A DNA stretch of 7,540 bases from the NCBI GenBank assembly GCA_002473385.1, contig DKTR01000075.1, forward strand, positions 1-7,540, read 5' to 3'. Of this stretch, positions 1 to 5,535 are shown one piece after another (position 1 is the first letter of the stretch; the number at the start of each line of letters is the position of its first letter). The stretch is from Lachnospiraceae bacterium UBA7225. Lineage in GTDB: Bacteria; Bacillota; Clostridia; Lachnospirales; Lachnospiraceae. The position numbers and the translations under genes were made by a program. The notes beneath the pieces are model-generated. The model searched no databases and was not told where the DNA came from. It was given only the letters and a program-made list of their open reading frames with translations.

Positions 1-1254
1 GCCATGCTGCTGGCAGGTGGTCAGGGCAGCCGTCTGGGCGTTCTGACATCCAAAGTAGCAAAACCGGCAGTTACTTTCGGCGGAAAATATCGCATCATTG
101 ACTTCCCCTTAAGCAACTGTATTAATTCCGGGGTAGATACGGTGGGTGTTCTGACACAGTACCAGCCGCTGCGTCTCAATACTCATATTGGTATCGGCAT
201 TCCATGGGATCTGGATCGCAATATCGGTGGTGTGAGCATCCTGCCGCCGTATGAAAAAAGTACAGATACAGAGTGGTATACGGGCACAGCAAATGCCATT
301 TACCAGAACCTTACTTATATGGAGATGTATCATCCGGAATATGTGCTTATCCTTGGCGGTGATCACATATATAAAATGGATTATGAAGTTATGCTGGATT
401 TCCATAAGGCAAGCGGCGCAGCAGTCAGCATCGCGGTAATGCCGGTTCCGTGGGAGGAGGCGAGCCGCTTTGGCGTTGTTGTCACGGATGATAACAGCAG
501 CATTACGGAATTTCAGGAGAAGCCGAAGGAACCAAAGAGTAATCTGGCGTCCATGGGAATTTACATATTTACATGGGAAGTGCTCAGAGAAGCGCTGATT
601 GCCAATGCAAATGTACCGGGCTGTGATTTTGGAAAACACGTTATACCCTATTGCTTTGATAAAGGTGAAAAACTGGTAGCATACGAATACAACGGATATT
701 GGAAGGATGTGGGAACGTTAAGCTCCTACTGGGAAGCCAATATGGAACTGATCGACATCATTCCGGAGTTCAATCTCTACGAGGAATTCTGGAAGATCTA
801 TACTTCAAGTGAAATCATTCCGCCGCAGTATGTATCGGCTGACGCGAAGATTGAACGCAGCATTATCGGCGATGGCACTGAAATCTATGGCGAGGTAAAA
901 AGCTCGGTGATCGGAGCAGGCGTTATTATTGGAAAAGGCGCTGTAGTCCGTGATTCTATCATCATGAAGGGAACGGTGATCGGTGAGAATGCAGTTGTGG
1001 AGCGCGCGATCATCGCGGAGGATGTAGAAGTCGGTTCCGGTGTCGTGATGGGCATCGGTGATGAGGTGCCCAATACATACAAACCGGCAGTGTATGCCGG
1101 CGGTCTTGTTACCATCGGCGAAGGCAGTACCATTCCTGCAGATGTAAAGATTGGTAAGAACACCGCAATTTCCGGAAAGACGGTGCCGGAGGATTACCCG
1201 GGAGGTATTCTGGAGAGCGGCGGATCAATTATTAAGGATGGTGATGTGGCATGA
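1..1254 (+). CDS. glgC: Glucose-1-phosphate adenylyltransferase (ADP-glucose pyrophosphorylase), catalytic subunit GlgC; 5' end cut by window
   Basis: GlgC makes ADP-glucose and pyrophosphate from ATP and glucose-1-phosphate, the committed step of bacterial glycogen synthesis in the cytoplasm. The reading frame is open from base 1 (GCC, Ala), and the visible sequence begins inside the N-terminal nucleotide-binding loop. The ATG at position 4 is therefore internal, and roughly ten codons plus the start lie upstream. Counting that Met as residue 1, one sees the loop GGQGSRL (5-11), KPAVTFGGKYRIIDFPLSN (20-38), the metal/substrate motif GGDHIYKMDY (118-127), and EFQEKP (168-173), whose Lys matches the glucose-1-phosphate-binding Lys of the family. 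From about residue 275 there are hexapeptide-like repeats (IERSIIGDGTEI, SSVIGAGVIIGKGAVV), the left-handed beta-helix typical of the family. It overlaps glgD by 4 bp, so the two are co-transcribed and probably translationally coupled. The stop is TGA at 1252-1254. Identity is very secure; only the start is unknown. Confidence 0.97.
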   Translation, partial: AMLLAGGQGSRLGVLTSKVAKPAVTFGGKYRIIDFPLSNCINSGVDTVGVLTQYQPLRLNTHIGIGIPWDLDRNIGGVSILPPYEKSTDTEWYTGTANAIYQNLTYMEMYHPEYVLILGGDHIYKMDYEVMLDFHKASGAAVSIAVMPVPWEEASRFGVVVTDDNSSITEFQEKPKEPKSNLASMGIYIFTWEVLREALIANANVPGCDFGKHVIPYCFDKGEKLVAYEYNGYWKDVGTLSSYWEANMELIDIIPEFNLYEEFWKIYTSSEIIPPQYVSADAKIERSIIGDGTEIYGEVKSSVIGAGVIIGKGAVVRDSIIMKGTVIGENAVVERAIIAEDVEVGSGVVMGIGDEVPNTYKPAVYAGGLVTIGEGSTIPADVKIGKNTAISGKTVPEDYPGGILESGGSIIKDGDVA

Positions 1255-2369
1255 GAGCAGTAGGAATCATTTTAGCAGGCGGCAACAACCAGAAAATGAG
1301 AGAGCTGTCCGACAAAAGAGCGATTGCAGCCATGCCGGTGGCAGGAAGCTTTCGGAGTATCGACTTCGCACTGAGCAATATGACGAATTCGGGGATTCAG
1401 AAGGTTGCTGTTCTTACACAGTACAATTCCCGCTCCCTGAATGAACACCTCAGCTCTTCAAAATGGTGGGATTTCGGAAGAAAACAGGGCGGCCTGTTTG
1501 TATTCACTCCGACGATCACCGTGGGCAACAGCTTCTGGTTCCGCGGAACCGCAGATGCACTTGCGCAGAATCTGGATTTTCTTAAGAGATGCCATGAGCC
1601 GTATGTAGTCATTGCCTCGGGCGACGGAATCTACAAGCTGGATTACAGCAGGGTGCTGGAGTATCACATTGAAAAGAAAGCAGACATTACCGTGGTCTGC
1701 ACGAAAGTACCGGAGGGAGACGACATCAGCCGCTTTGGTGTTGTGAAGATGGACGACGACGGCAGGATCGAGAGCTTTGAGGAAAAGCCGGTCGACGCAG
1801 TCGGAAACGTCATTTCCGCAGGTATTTACGTCATCCGCAGACGCCAGCTCATCGAACTGATTGAGAGGGCAGCTTCGGAAGATCGTTTTGATTTCGTAAA
1901 GGATATTTTAGTCCGCTATAAAAATATGAAACGGATCTATGCATATAAAATGGATTCGTACTGGGCAAATATCTCTACGGTAGACGCTTATTACAAGACA
2001 AACATGGACTTCCTGAAACCGGAAGTACGGGATTATTTCTTCCGGCAGTATCCGGATGTATACTCTAAGATAGAGGACATGCCGCCTGCCAAGTATAATC
2101 CGGGCGCAGATGTGAGGAACAGCCTGGTATCTGCAGGGTGTATTATAAACGGGAAGGTAGAAAATTCCGTATTATTTAAAAAAGTATTTGTCGGAGAAAA
2201 CTGCGTAATTAAAAATTCCATTATTCTAAACGATGTTTACATCGGCGACAATACGTATATTGAAAACTGCATTGTGGAAAGCCACGATACGATCCGCGCA
2301 AATTCCAGCCACATTGGAAAAGATGAAGTGAAGATCGTGGTGGAAACGAACGAAAGGTATGTCATGTGA
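1251..2369 (+). CDS. glgD: Glucose-1-phosphate adenylyltransferase, GlgD (regulatory) subunit
   Basis: This is a 372-aa paralogue of GlgC found beside it in many Firmicutes. In studied Gram-positive bacteria GlgD pairs with GlgC and modulates ADP-glucose synthesis while having little or no activity alone. The nucleotidyltransferase fold is kept (SFRSIDFALSNMTNSG at 33-48, SFEEKP, YWANISTVDAYY), followed by a C-terminal beta-helix with hexapeptide repeats (about 280-355). Catalytic signatures are degraded: GlgC's GGQGSRL is here GGNNQKMREL (10-19), and GGDHIY is SGDGIY (123-128). This fits a non-catalytic or weakly catalytic partner. The start ATG overlaps the glgC stop as ATGA. Only a weak AAGGA (1234-1238) lies upstream, 12 bases from the start, so translation is probably coupled to glgC. 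The stop is TGA at 2367-2369, and no T-rich terminator follows, so transcription may continue into spoVG. GlgD assignment is secure; the regulatory role is from family knowledge. Confidence 0.95.
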   Translation: MRAVGIILAGGNNQKMRELSDKRAIAAMPVAGSFRSIDFALSNMTNSGIQKVAVLTQYNSRSLNEHLSSSKWWDFGRKQGGLFVFTPTITVGNSFWFRGTADALAQNLDFLKRCHEPYVVIASGDGIYKLDYSRVLEYHIEKKADITVVCTKVPEGDDISRFGVVKMDDDGRIESFEEKPVDAVGNVISAGIYVIRRRQLIELIERAASEDRFDFVKDILVRYKNMKRIYAYKMDSYWANISTVDAYYKTNMDFLKPEVRDYFFRQYPDVYSKIEDMPPAKYNPGADVRNSLVSAGCIINGKVENSVLFKKVFVGENCVIKNSIILNDVYIGDNTYIENCIVESHDTIRANSSHIGKDEVKIVVETNERYVM

Positions 2370-2379
2370 TGTCCGTAGA

Positions 2380-2427
2380 GGGCAGAGCCCGACCGATAAA
2401 AACAGACTAAAATGCTAACCTCTGCCC
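2380..2427 (+). repeat. Inverted repeat in the glgD-spoVG gap
   Basis: GGGCAGAG at 2380-2387 is the exact reverse complement of CTCTGCCC at 2420-2427, with 32 bases between. The left arm can alternatively fold on itself as GGGC-AGA-GCCC (2380-2390), so two mutually exclusive RNA structures are possible. No T-run follows the right arm (ATAAAATAC), so it is not a standard rho-independent terminator. It sits 21 bases upstream of the spoVG Shine-Dalgarno sequence. It could be an RNA processing, stabilising or attenuating element between glgD and spoVG. The arms are short and chance cannot be excluded. No convincing promoter is visible in this 92-bp gap. Confidence 0.4.
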
Positions 2428-2448
2428 ATAAAATACAATTTATGAGGA

Positions 2449-2454
2449 AGGAGG
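2449..2454 (+). promoter_or_regulatory. Ribosome binding site of spoVG
   Basis: AGGAGG lies 7 bases before the ATG at 2462. This consensus Shine-Dalgarno fixes the spoVG start. Confidence 0.85.
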
Positions 2455-2461
2455 ACCGGCT

Positions 2462-2740
2462 ATGAATATCACAGACGTGAGAGTCCGAAAGGTATCAAAG
2501 GATGGAAAAATGAAGGCCGTTGTTTCGATTACAATTGATAATGAATTTGTGGTTCATGATATCAAAGTGATAGAGGGGGAAAAAGGCCTGTTTATTGCAA
2601 TGCCCAGTAGAAAAGCTACGGACGGGGAATATCGCGATATTGCACATCCGATTAACTCTGAAACTCGCGACAGAATACAGAATCTTATTCTGAAGAAATA
2701 CGAAGAAGCTTCACAGGAAGCGGAAGAAGAGACGCTGTAA
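2462..2740 (+). CDS. spoVG: Septation/sporulation regulator SpoVG
   Basis: This 92-aa protein has the family's usual length and the characteristic opening MNITDVRVRKVSKDGKMKAV. SpoVG hallmarks follow: VSITIDNEFVVHDIKVIEG (21-39), the GLFIAMPSRK segment (42-51) and DIAHPINSETR (59-69). The tail is acidic (EEASQEAEEETL). In Bacillus SpoVG affects asymmetric septation and sporulation; homologues in Listeria and Borrelia bind RNA or DNA, so it is best seen as a small nucleic-acid-binding global regulator in the cytoplasm. A consensus AGGAGG precedes the ATG and a strong terminator follows the stop. It lies downstream of glgCD on the same strand, so it may be read from the glg operon, although a 92-bp gap with an inverted repeat separates them. 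Identification is secure; the target genes here are unknown. Confidence 0.95.
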   Translation: MNITDVRVRKVSKDGKMKAVVSITIDNEFVVHDIKVIEGEKGLFIAMPSRKATDGEYRDIAHPINSETRDRIQNLILKKYEEASQEAEEETL

Positions 2741-2757
2741 AGGGGTTTTACAGGCGC

Positions 2758-2793
2758 AGGGATGCTGTTTGGGCAGCATCCCTCTTTTTCTTG
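2758..2793 (+). terminator. Rho-independent terminator after spoVG
   Basis: The stem AGGGATGCTG (2758-2767) pairs perfectly over 10 bp with CAGCATCCCT (2774-2783) around a 6-base loop (TTTGGG). It is followed by CTTTTTCTTG. It starts 17 bases after the spoVG stop and should end the glgCD-spoVG transcript, isolating it from abfA. Confidence 0.9.
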
Positions 2794-2817
2794 TTTAAAA
2801 GAAAAAGAAAATTCTTT

Positions 2818-2849
2818 AAAACAGAATAATATGCTTGCGCATCTGTTTT
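2818..2849. promoter_or_regulatory. Inverted repeat flanking the abfA -35 box; candidate operator
   Basis: AAAACAGA (2818-2825) and TCTGTTTT (2842-2849) are perfect reverse complements separated by 16 bp, with the -35 hexamer (2835-2840) lying between the arms. A second, slightly off-centre palindrome, ATGC-TTGC-GCAT (2831-2842), lies between them. A dyad over the -35 region is a typical site for a repressor. Which protein binds is unknown; the two ArsR-like regulators downstream are the obvious candidates. Confidence 0.45.
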
Positions 2850-2863
2850 GATTAAGGTATAAT
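2835..2863 (+). promoter_or_regulatory. Sigma-A promoter of abfA
   Basis: The -35 box TTGCGC (2835-2840) and a perfect -10 box TATAAT (2858-2863) are 17 bp apart. The predicted start is near 2870, giving a leader of about 37 bases before the abfA ATG. The alternative -35 TTGATT (2848-2853) is too close to the -10. Confidence 0.8.
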
Positions 2864-2894
2864 ACTTTTACAAAATCTAAAATATTAAAAATGC

Positions 2895-2900
2895 AGGAGG
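2895..2900 (+). promoter_or_regulatory. Ribosome binding site of abfA
   Basis: A perfect AGGAGG stands 6 bases before the ATG at 2907, fixing the start. Confidence 0.85.
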
Positions 2901-2906
2901 TACACC

Positions 2907-4409
2907 ATGGCAAGGCTTGTCATTAACGCATTAAACAAGAAGAGCAGGATCAATAAAGAAATTTACGGACATTTCTCAGAACACCTGGGAAGAGGAATTT
3001 ACGAAGGTATTTATGTGGGAGAGGATTCTGCCATTCCGAATAAAAACGGAATGCGTACAGACGTGGTGGAAGCCCTGAAGAAAATTAAGGTGCCGGTGCT
3101 GCGCTGGCCGGGCGGCTGCTTTGCCGATGAATACCACTGGATGGATGGAATCGGACCGAAGGAACAGCGCAAAAAGATGATCAATACGCACTGGGGCGGT
3201 GTTGTGGAGGATAACAGCTTTGGAACACATGAGTTCTTTGAACTTTGCAAACAGCTCGGCTGTGAGGCATATGTAAACGGAAATCTCGGCAGCGGTACCG
3301 TTCGGGAGATGTCAGAGTGGGTGGAATATATCACCTTCGGCGGTTTGTCCCCGATGACGGAGCTGCGCGCGAAAAATGGGCATCCAGAGCCATGGAAGCT
3401 GAGTTACTTTGGCATTGGCAACGAAAACTGGGGCTGCGGCGGCAATATGAATCCGGACTATTATGCAAACAAATACCGGCGCTACCAGACTTATGTGCGC
3501 AATTATGATGAGTCAAAGACCATCTCTAAAATCTGCTGCGGTGCAAATGTGGATGATTATGAGTGGACAAGCGAAGTGTTAAAGACATGCTTCCGGCGCA
3601 GTGAGGAGAAAATGCATGGTTTTATGGATGGGTTGTCTCTGCATTACTATGTGCATCCGGAGGGATGGGAGATCAAGGGCAGCGCAACCGACTTTGACGA
3701 GAAGGTATGGTACAAGACGCTTGCAAAAGCATGGTATATGAAGGAACTGGTAGAGAGCCACGGGCGCATTATGGATGAGTATGATCCCGAAAAGAAGATC
3801 GGCATGATTGTGGACGAGTGGGGCACCTGGTATACAGTAGAGCCGGGCACGAATCCGGGCTTTCTCTATCAGCAGAATACAATCCGCGACGCGCTGGTGG
3901 CGGGCATCACCCTCAATATCTTTAACAAGCACAGCGATCGCGTAAAGATGGCAAATCTGGCGCAGATGGTGAATGTGCTGCAGTCGGTGATTCTGACGGA
4001 CGGTGCGGATATGATCCTTACGCCGACCTATCATGTATTTGACATGTATAAATATCACCAGGATGCGCAGCTTCTGGATAGCTGTATTGAGACGGAGGAG
4101 ATCGGACTGGAGGAAGCGTGGCGTGTGCCGAATCTGACGGAATCTGTTTCAGAGGCGCAGGACGGTACCCTCCACATTACGTTGACGAACCTCTCATTGG
4201 ATGAGGACTATGCGGTGGAGACAGTTCTGACGGGCTTTGAGGCCGGAAAGGTCACAGGTGAGATTGTGCACGGAGAAATGCACGACAAAAATACTTTTGA
4301 GGATCCGCATAAAGTGCAGGTACGTCCGTTTGATGAGGTGACACTTGCAGATGGAAAGATCTGCTTTACGATTCCCAGATGCAGTGTGCTGCATCTGGCG
4401 GTAAAATAG
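2907..4409 (+). CDS. abfA: Alpha-L-arabinofuranosidase, glycoside hydrolase family 51, intracellular
   Basis: This 500-aa protein is a retaining GH51 exo-enzyme that releases terminal alpha-L-arabinofuranosyl residues from arabinan, arabinoxylan and their oligosaccharides. The (beta/alpha)8 barrel carries family motifs: FSEHLGRGIYEGIYVG (23-38), VLRWPGGCFADEYHWMDGIGP (64-84), the acid/base in GIGNENWG (Glu173) and the nucleophile in VDEWG (Glu304). The 131-residue spacing is close to that of characterised Geobacillus GH51 enzymes. About residue 370 onward is the C-terminal beta-sandwich. There is no signal peptide, so it should act in the cytoplasm on imported oligosaccharides. It has its own promoter and a strong ribosome binding site, and is separated from spoVG by a terminator. 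It converges on regulator 1 with 9 bases between the stop codons. Family and catalytic residues are very clear; the exact substrate is not. Confidence 0.96.
   Translation: MARLVINALNKKSRINKEIYGHFSEHLGRGIYEGIYVGEDSAIPNKNGMRTDVVEALKKIKVPVLRWPGGCFADEYHWMDGIGPKEQRKKMINTHWGGVVEDNSFGTHEFFELCKQLGCEAYVNGNLGSGTVREMSEWVEYITFGGLSPMTELRAKNGHPEPWKLSYFGIGNENWGCGGNMNPDYYANKYRRYQTYVRNYDESKTISKICCGANVDDYEWTSEVLKTCFRRSEEKMHGFMDGLSLHYYVHPEGWEIKGSATDFDEKVWYKTLAKAWYMKELVESHGRIMDEYDPEKKIGMIVDEWGTWYTVEPGTNPGFLYQQNTIRDALVAGITLNIFNKHSDRVKMANLAQMVNVLQSVILTDGADMILTPTYHVFDMYKYHQDAQLLDSCIETEEIGLEEAWRVPNLTESVSEAQDGTLHITLTNLSLDEDYAVETVLTGFEAGKVTGEIVHGEMHDKNTFEDPHKVQVRPFDEVTLADGKICFTIPRCSVLHLAVK
4375..4398. repeat. Perfect 10-bp hairpin in the 3' end of abfA
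   Basis: CCAGATGCAG (4375-4384) pairs with CTGCATCTGG (4389-4398) around the tetraloop TGTG. It lies in the last codons of abfA, 11 bases before its stop codon ends, and just beyond the end of the converging regulator 1 gene. No T-run follows on either strand, so it is not a canonical terminator. It could still block or stabilise the 3' ends of the two converging transcripts. Confidence 0.5.
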
Positions 4410-4418
4410 GCAGAGCCT

Positions 4419-5339
4419 CTATACCGGGCTGTACGTTACCCGGACGCTGATATCCTGGCTGTAATTTCCAAAGTTGCTGCCAAACAGGGTCAGTCCGCCA
4501 ACATGCGCAGAGGGCTCCTGCGAGGAAAAACGGAAGAGCAGATTGTCCTGCGAGGTGAGTGCCATCTGCCGTGTGTTGGTATCCGATATTCTCAGACCGT
4601 CGATGAAAGTGCCGTTTTTGTCAATGACAAGCATTTTCAGCAGCCCGTACTGGTTCCAGTTTGGAAACCACCAGTCCGGGGTGAAGATGCCGTGTACGTC
4701 GCCGTAATCGCCGGGGCTGGTCCAGGTGCCGAGATTGATGCCGTTTAAAAAGAAGGTGATATCTGAGGGCCAGTCGTTGTTGACGCCGGGTGCCTCGGAG
4801 CTGATCTCAAAGGATATCGTCAGACTGTCGATCTTCTGACCGGGCGGCAGCATATTGGGAATACGATAGTCAATGTAGCCCCTGCCGAACCAGATAATCT
4901 GAGCTTTTGTGTGGTTGGGGTGGGCGAAATAGCGCGGATCGTCCACCTCGCCGATCAGTTTATCCGCTGCGGAAAGTCCGCAGGTGGGAAAAACGGAATA
5001 ATCGGAGTAGTTTCCGATAGGGATGTCGATAGAATAACTCTTCTGGGACATACCGTCCTCGCCGGCTACTACATCTACCAGAATTTTATCTACATTCACA
5101 CGGCAGATCTTCTGGTTGCCGTGTCCGGGATGATCGGAGATGATCGTCAGGATGCCGCATTCCTCCAGCTTTTTAACATGGCTGGTGAGGGCACCGTTGG
5201 TGATACCGAGACTTGCAGCCAGATCGTTCATATTCATTTCCTTCTTTTCAAGCAGAAGCTGTATCAAACGGATGCGCAGTTCTGAACCCAGTGCTTTGAA
5301 CACTGGAATAGCCTGCTCCAGATTTTTAATATATAGCAT
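4419..5339 (-). CDS. ArsR-type winged-helix regulator fused to a C-terminal ligand-binding-like domain (regulator 1)
   Basis: This is a predicted transcription factor of 306 aa, three times the size of classical ArsR repressors. Residues about 5-85 form a winged helix-turn-helix opening with NLEQAIPVFKALGSELRIRL; the helix-turn-helix is near LAASLGITNGALTSHVKKLE. Residues about 100-306 form a separate domain rich in Trp, Gly, Asp and Pro, with YSDYSVFPTCGL, FEISSEAPG, WPSDITFFLNG, GTWTSPGDYGD, PDWW and NQYGLLK. It has no metal-binding Cys motif, no transmembrane segment and no signal peptide. The start at 5339 is chosen because AGAGGGAG lies 6 bases upstream; the in-frame ATG at 5357 has no ribosome binding site and adds six residues absent from the paralogue. 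Its location between a GH51 and a GH43 gene suggests control of arabinoside use, the C-terminal domain perhaps sensing a sugar. That role, and repressor versus activator, is inference. Confidence 0.85.
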   Translation of the reverse strand: MLYIKNLEQAIPVFKALGSELRIRLIQLLLEKKEMNMNDLAASLGITNGALTSHVKKLEECGILTIISDHPGHGNQKICRVNVDKILVDVVAGEDGMSQKSYSIDIPIGNYSDYSVFPTCGLSAADKLIGEVDDPRYFAHPNHTKAQIIWFGRGYIDYRIPNMLPPGQKIDSLTISFEISSEAPGVNNDWPSDITFFLNGINLGTWTSPGDYGDVHGIFTPDWWFPNWNQYGLLKMLVIDKNGTFIDGLRISDTNTRQMALTSQDNLLFRFSSQEPSAHVGGLTLFGSNFGNYSQDISVRVTYSPV

Positions 5340-5345
5340 TTGTGT

Positions 5346-5353
5346 CTCCCTCT
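5346..5353 (-). promoter_or_regulatory. Ribosome binding site of regulator 1 (decides the start)
   Basis: On the minus strand AGAGGGAG lies 6 bases before the ATG at 5339. It overlaps the codons after the upstream in-frame ATG (5357), which itself has only TTTTTCTAC in front. The shorter start is preferred. Confidence 0.7.
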
Positions 5354-5380
5354 TCATGTAGAAAAATATCTGTACCTTTT

Positions 5381-5409
5381 ATTATAACGTTCTGAAAAAA
5401 AATACGCAA
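5381..5409 (-). promoter_or_regulatory. Sigma-A promoter of regulator 1
   Basis: On the minus strand the -35 box TTGCGT (5409-5404) is 17 bp from a perfect -10 box TATAAT (5386-5381). The -35 starts with the same TTGCG as the abfA promoter. The predicted start near 5374 gives a leader of about 35 bases. The promoter is divergent from that of the GH43 gene. Confidence 0.8.
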
Positions 5410-5411
5410 CC

Positions 5412-5438
5412 AAAAACCTGCGGATTACGGCAGTTTTT
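5412..5438. promoter_or_regulatory. Interrupted palindrome between the divergent promoters
   Basis: AAAAAC-C-TGC (5412-5421) pairs with GCAGTTTTT (5430-5438) over nine pairs, with one bulged C and an 8-base centre. It sits 2 bp from the regulator 1 -35 box and 12 bp from the GH43 -35 box, a position suited to an operator acting on both promoters. AT-rich arms weaken the case. Confidence 0.35.
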
Positions 5439-5450
5439 CGTAAATTGTAG

Positions 5451-5479
5451 TTGTCATTTGCATAAGAATGCGCTATACT
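5451..5479 (+). promoter_or_regulatory. Sigma-A promoter of the GH43 gene
   Basis: The -35 box TTGTCA (5451-5456) is 17 bp from the -10 box TATACT (5474-5479). The predicted start near 5486 gives a leader of about 50 bases before the chosen ATG. A short palindrome GCAT-AAGA-ATGC (5460-5471) fills the spacer. Confidence 0.8.
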
Positions 5480-5480
5480 T

Positions 5481-5496
5481 TTGAAAACGTGAAAAT
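5481..5496 (+). promoter_or_regulatory. Candidate cre (CcpA) site at the GH43 transcription start
   Basis: TTGAAAACGTGAAAAT matches the left half of the cre consensus WTGNAANCGNWWNCAW exactly and departs from it at two defined positions in the right half. It covers the predicted start site, where CcpA binding typically represses. This would place the GH43 gene under catabolite repression. It is a consensus match only. Confidence 0.35.
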
Positions 5497-5521
5497 ATTT
5501 TAATGAAAAATAAAATAAAAT

Positions 5522-5526
5522 GGAGG
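5522..5526 (+). promoter_or_regulatory. Ribosome binding site of the GH43 gene (decides the start)
   Basis: GGAGG lies 9 bases before the ATG at 5536. The upstream in-frame ATG at 5503 has only A/T-rich sequence in front (GAAAATATTTTA). The start at 5536 is therefore preferred. Confidence 0.8.
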
Positions 5527-5535
5527 AAATCTTTT

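Noticed and set aside
109..639. Minus-strand open frame of 176 codons opposite glgC
   Set aside because: It lies wholly inside a clear glgC gene, has no ribosome binding site or recognisable motif, and its composition is that of an antisense shadow.
2434..2439. TACAAT as a -10 box for spoVG
   Set aside because: There is no acceptable -35 at 16-18 bp, and the start site would leave almost no leader before the ribosome binding site.
2804..2817. AAAGAA-AA-TTCTTT inverted repeat after the spoVG terminator
   Set aside because: It is a six-base A/T-rich palindrome in an A-rich stretch, expected by chance and not placed at a promoter box.
3579..4058. Minus-strand open frame of 159 codons opposite abfA
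   Set aside because: It covers the catalytic region of the GH51 gene, is rich in His/Ile/Cys as expected of a shadow, and shows no domain.
5340..5357. Longer start for regulator 1 at 5357
   Set aside because: It has no ribosome binding site, and the added residues are not matched in regulator 2.
5503..5535. Longer GH43 start at 5503
   Set aside because: It has no Shine-Dalgarno, adds a Lys-rich AT-encoded extension outside the family fold, and contains the real ribosome binding site of the ATG at 5536.
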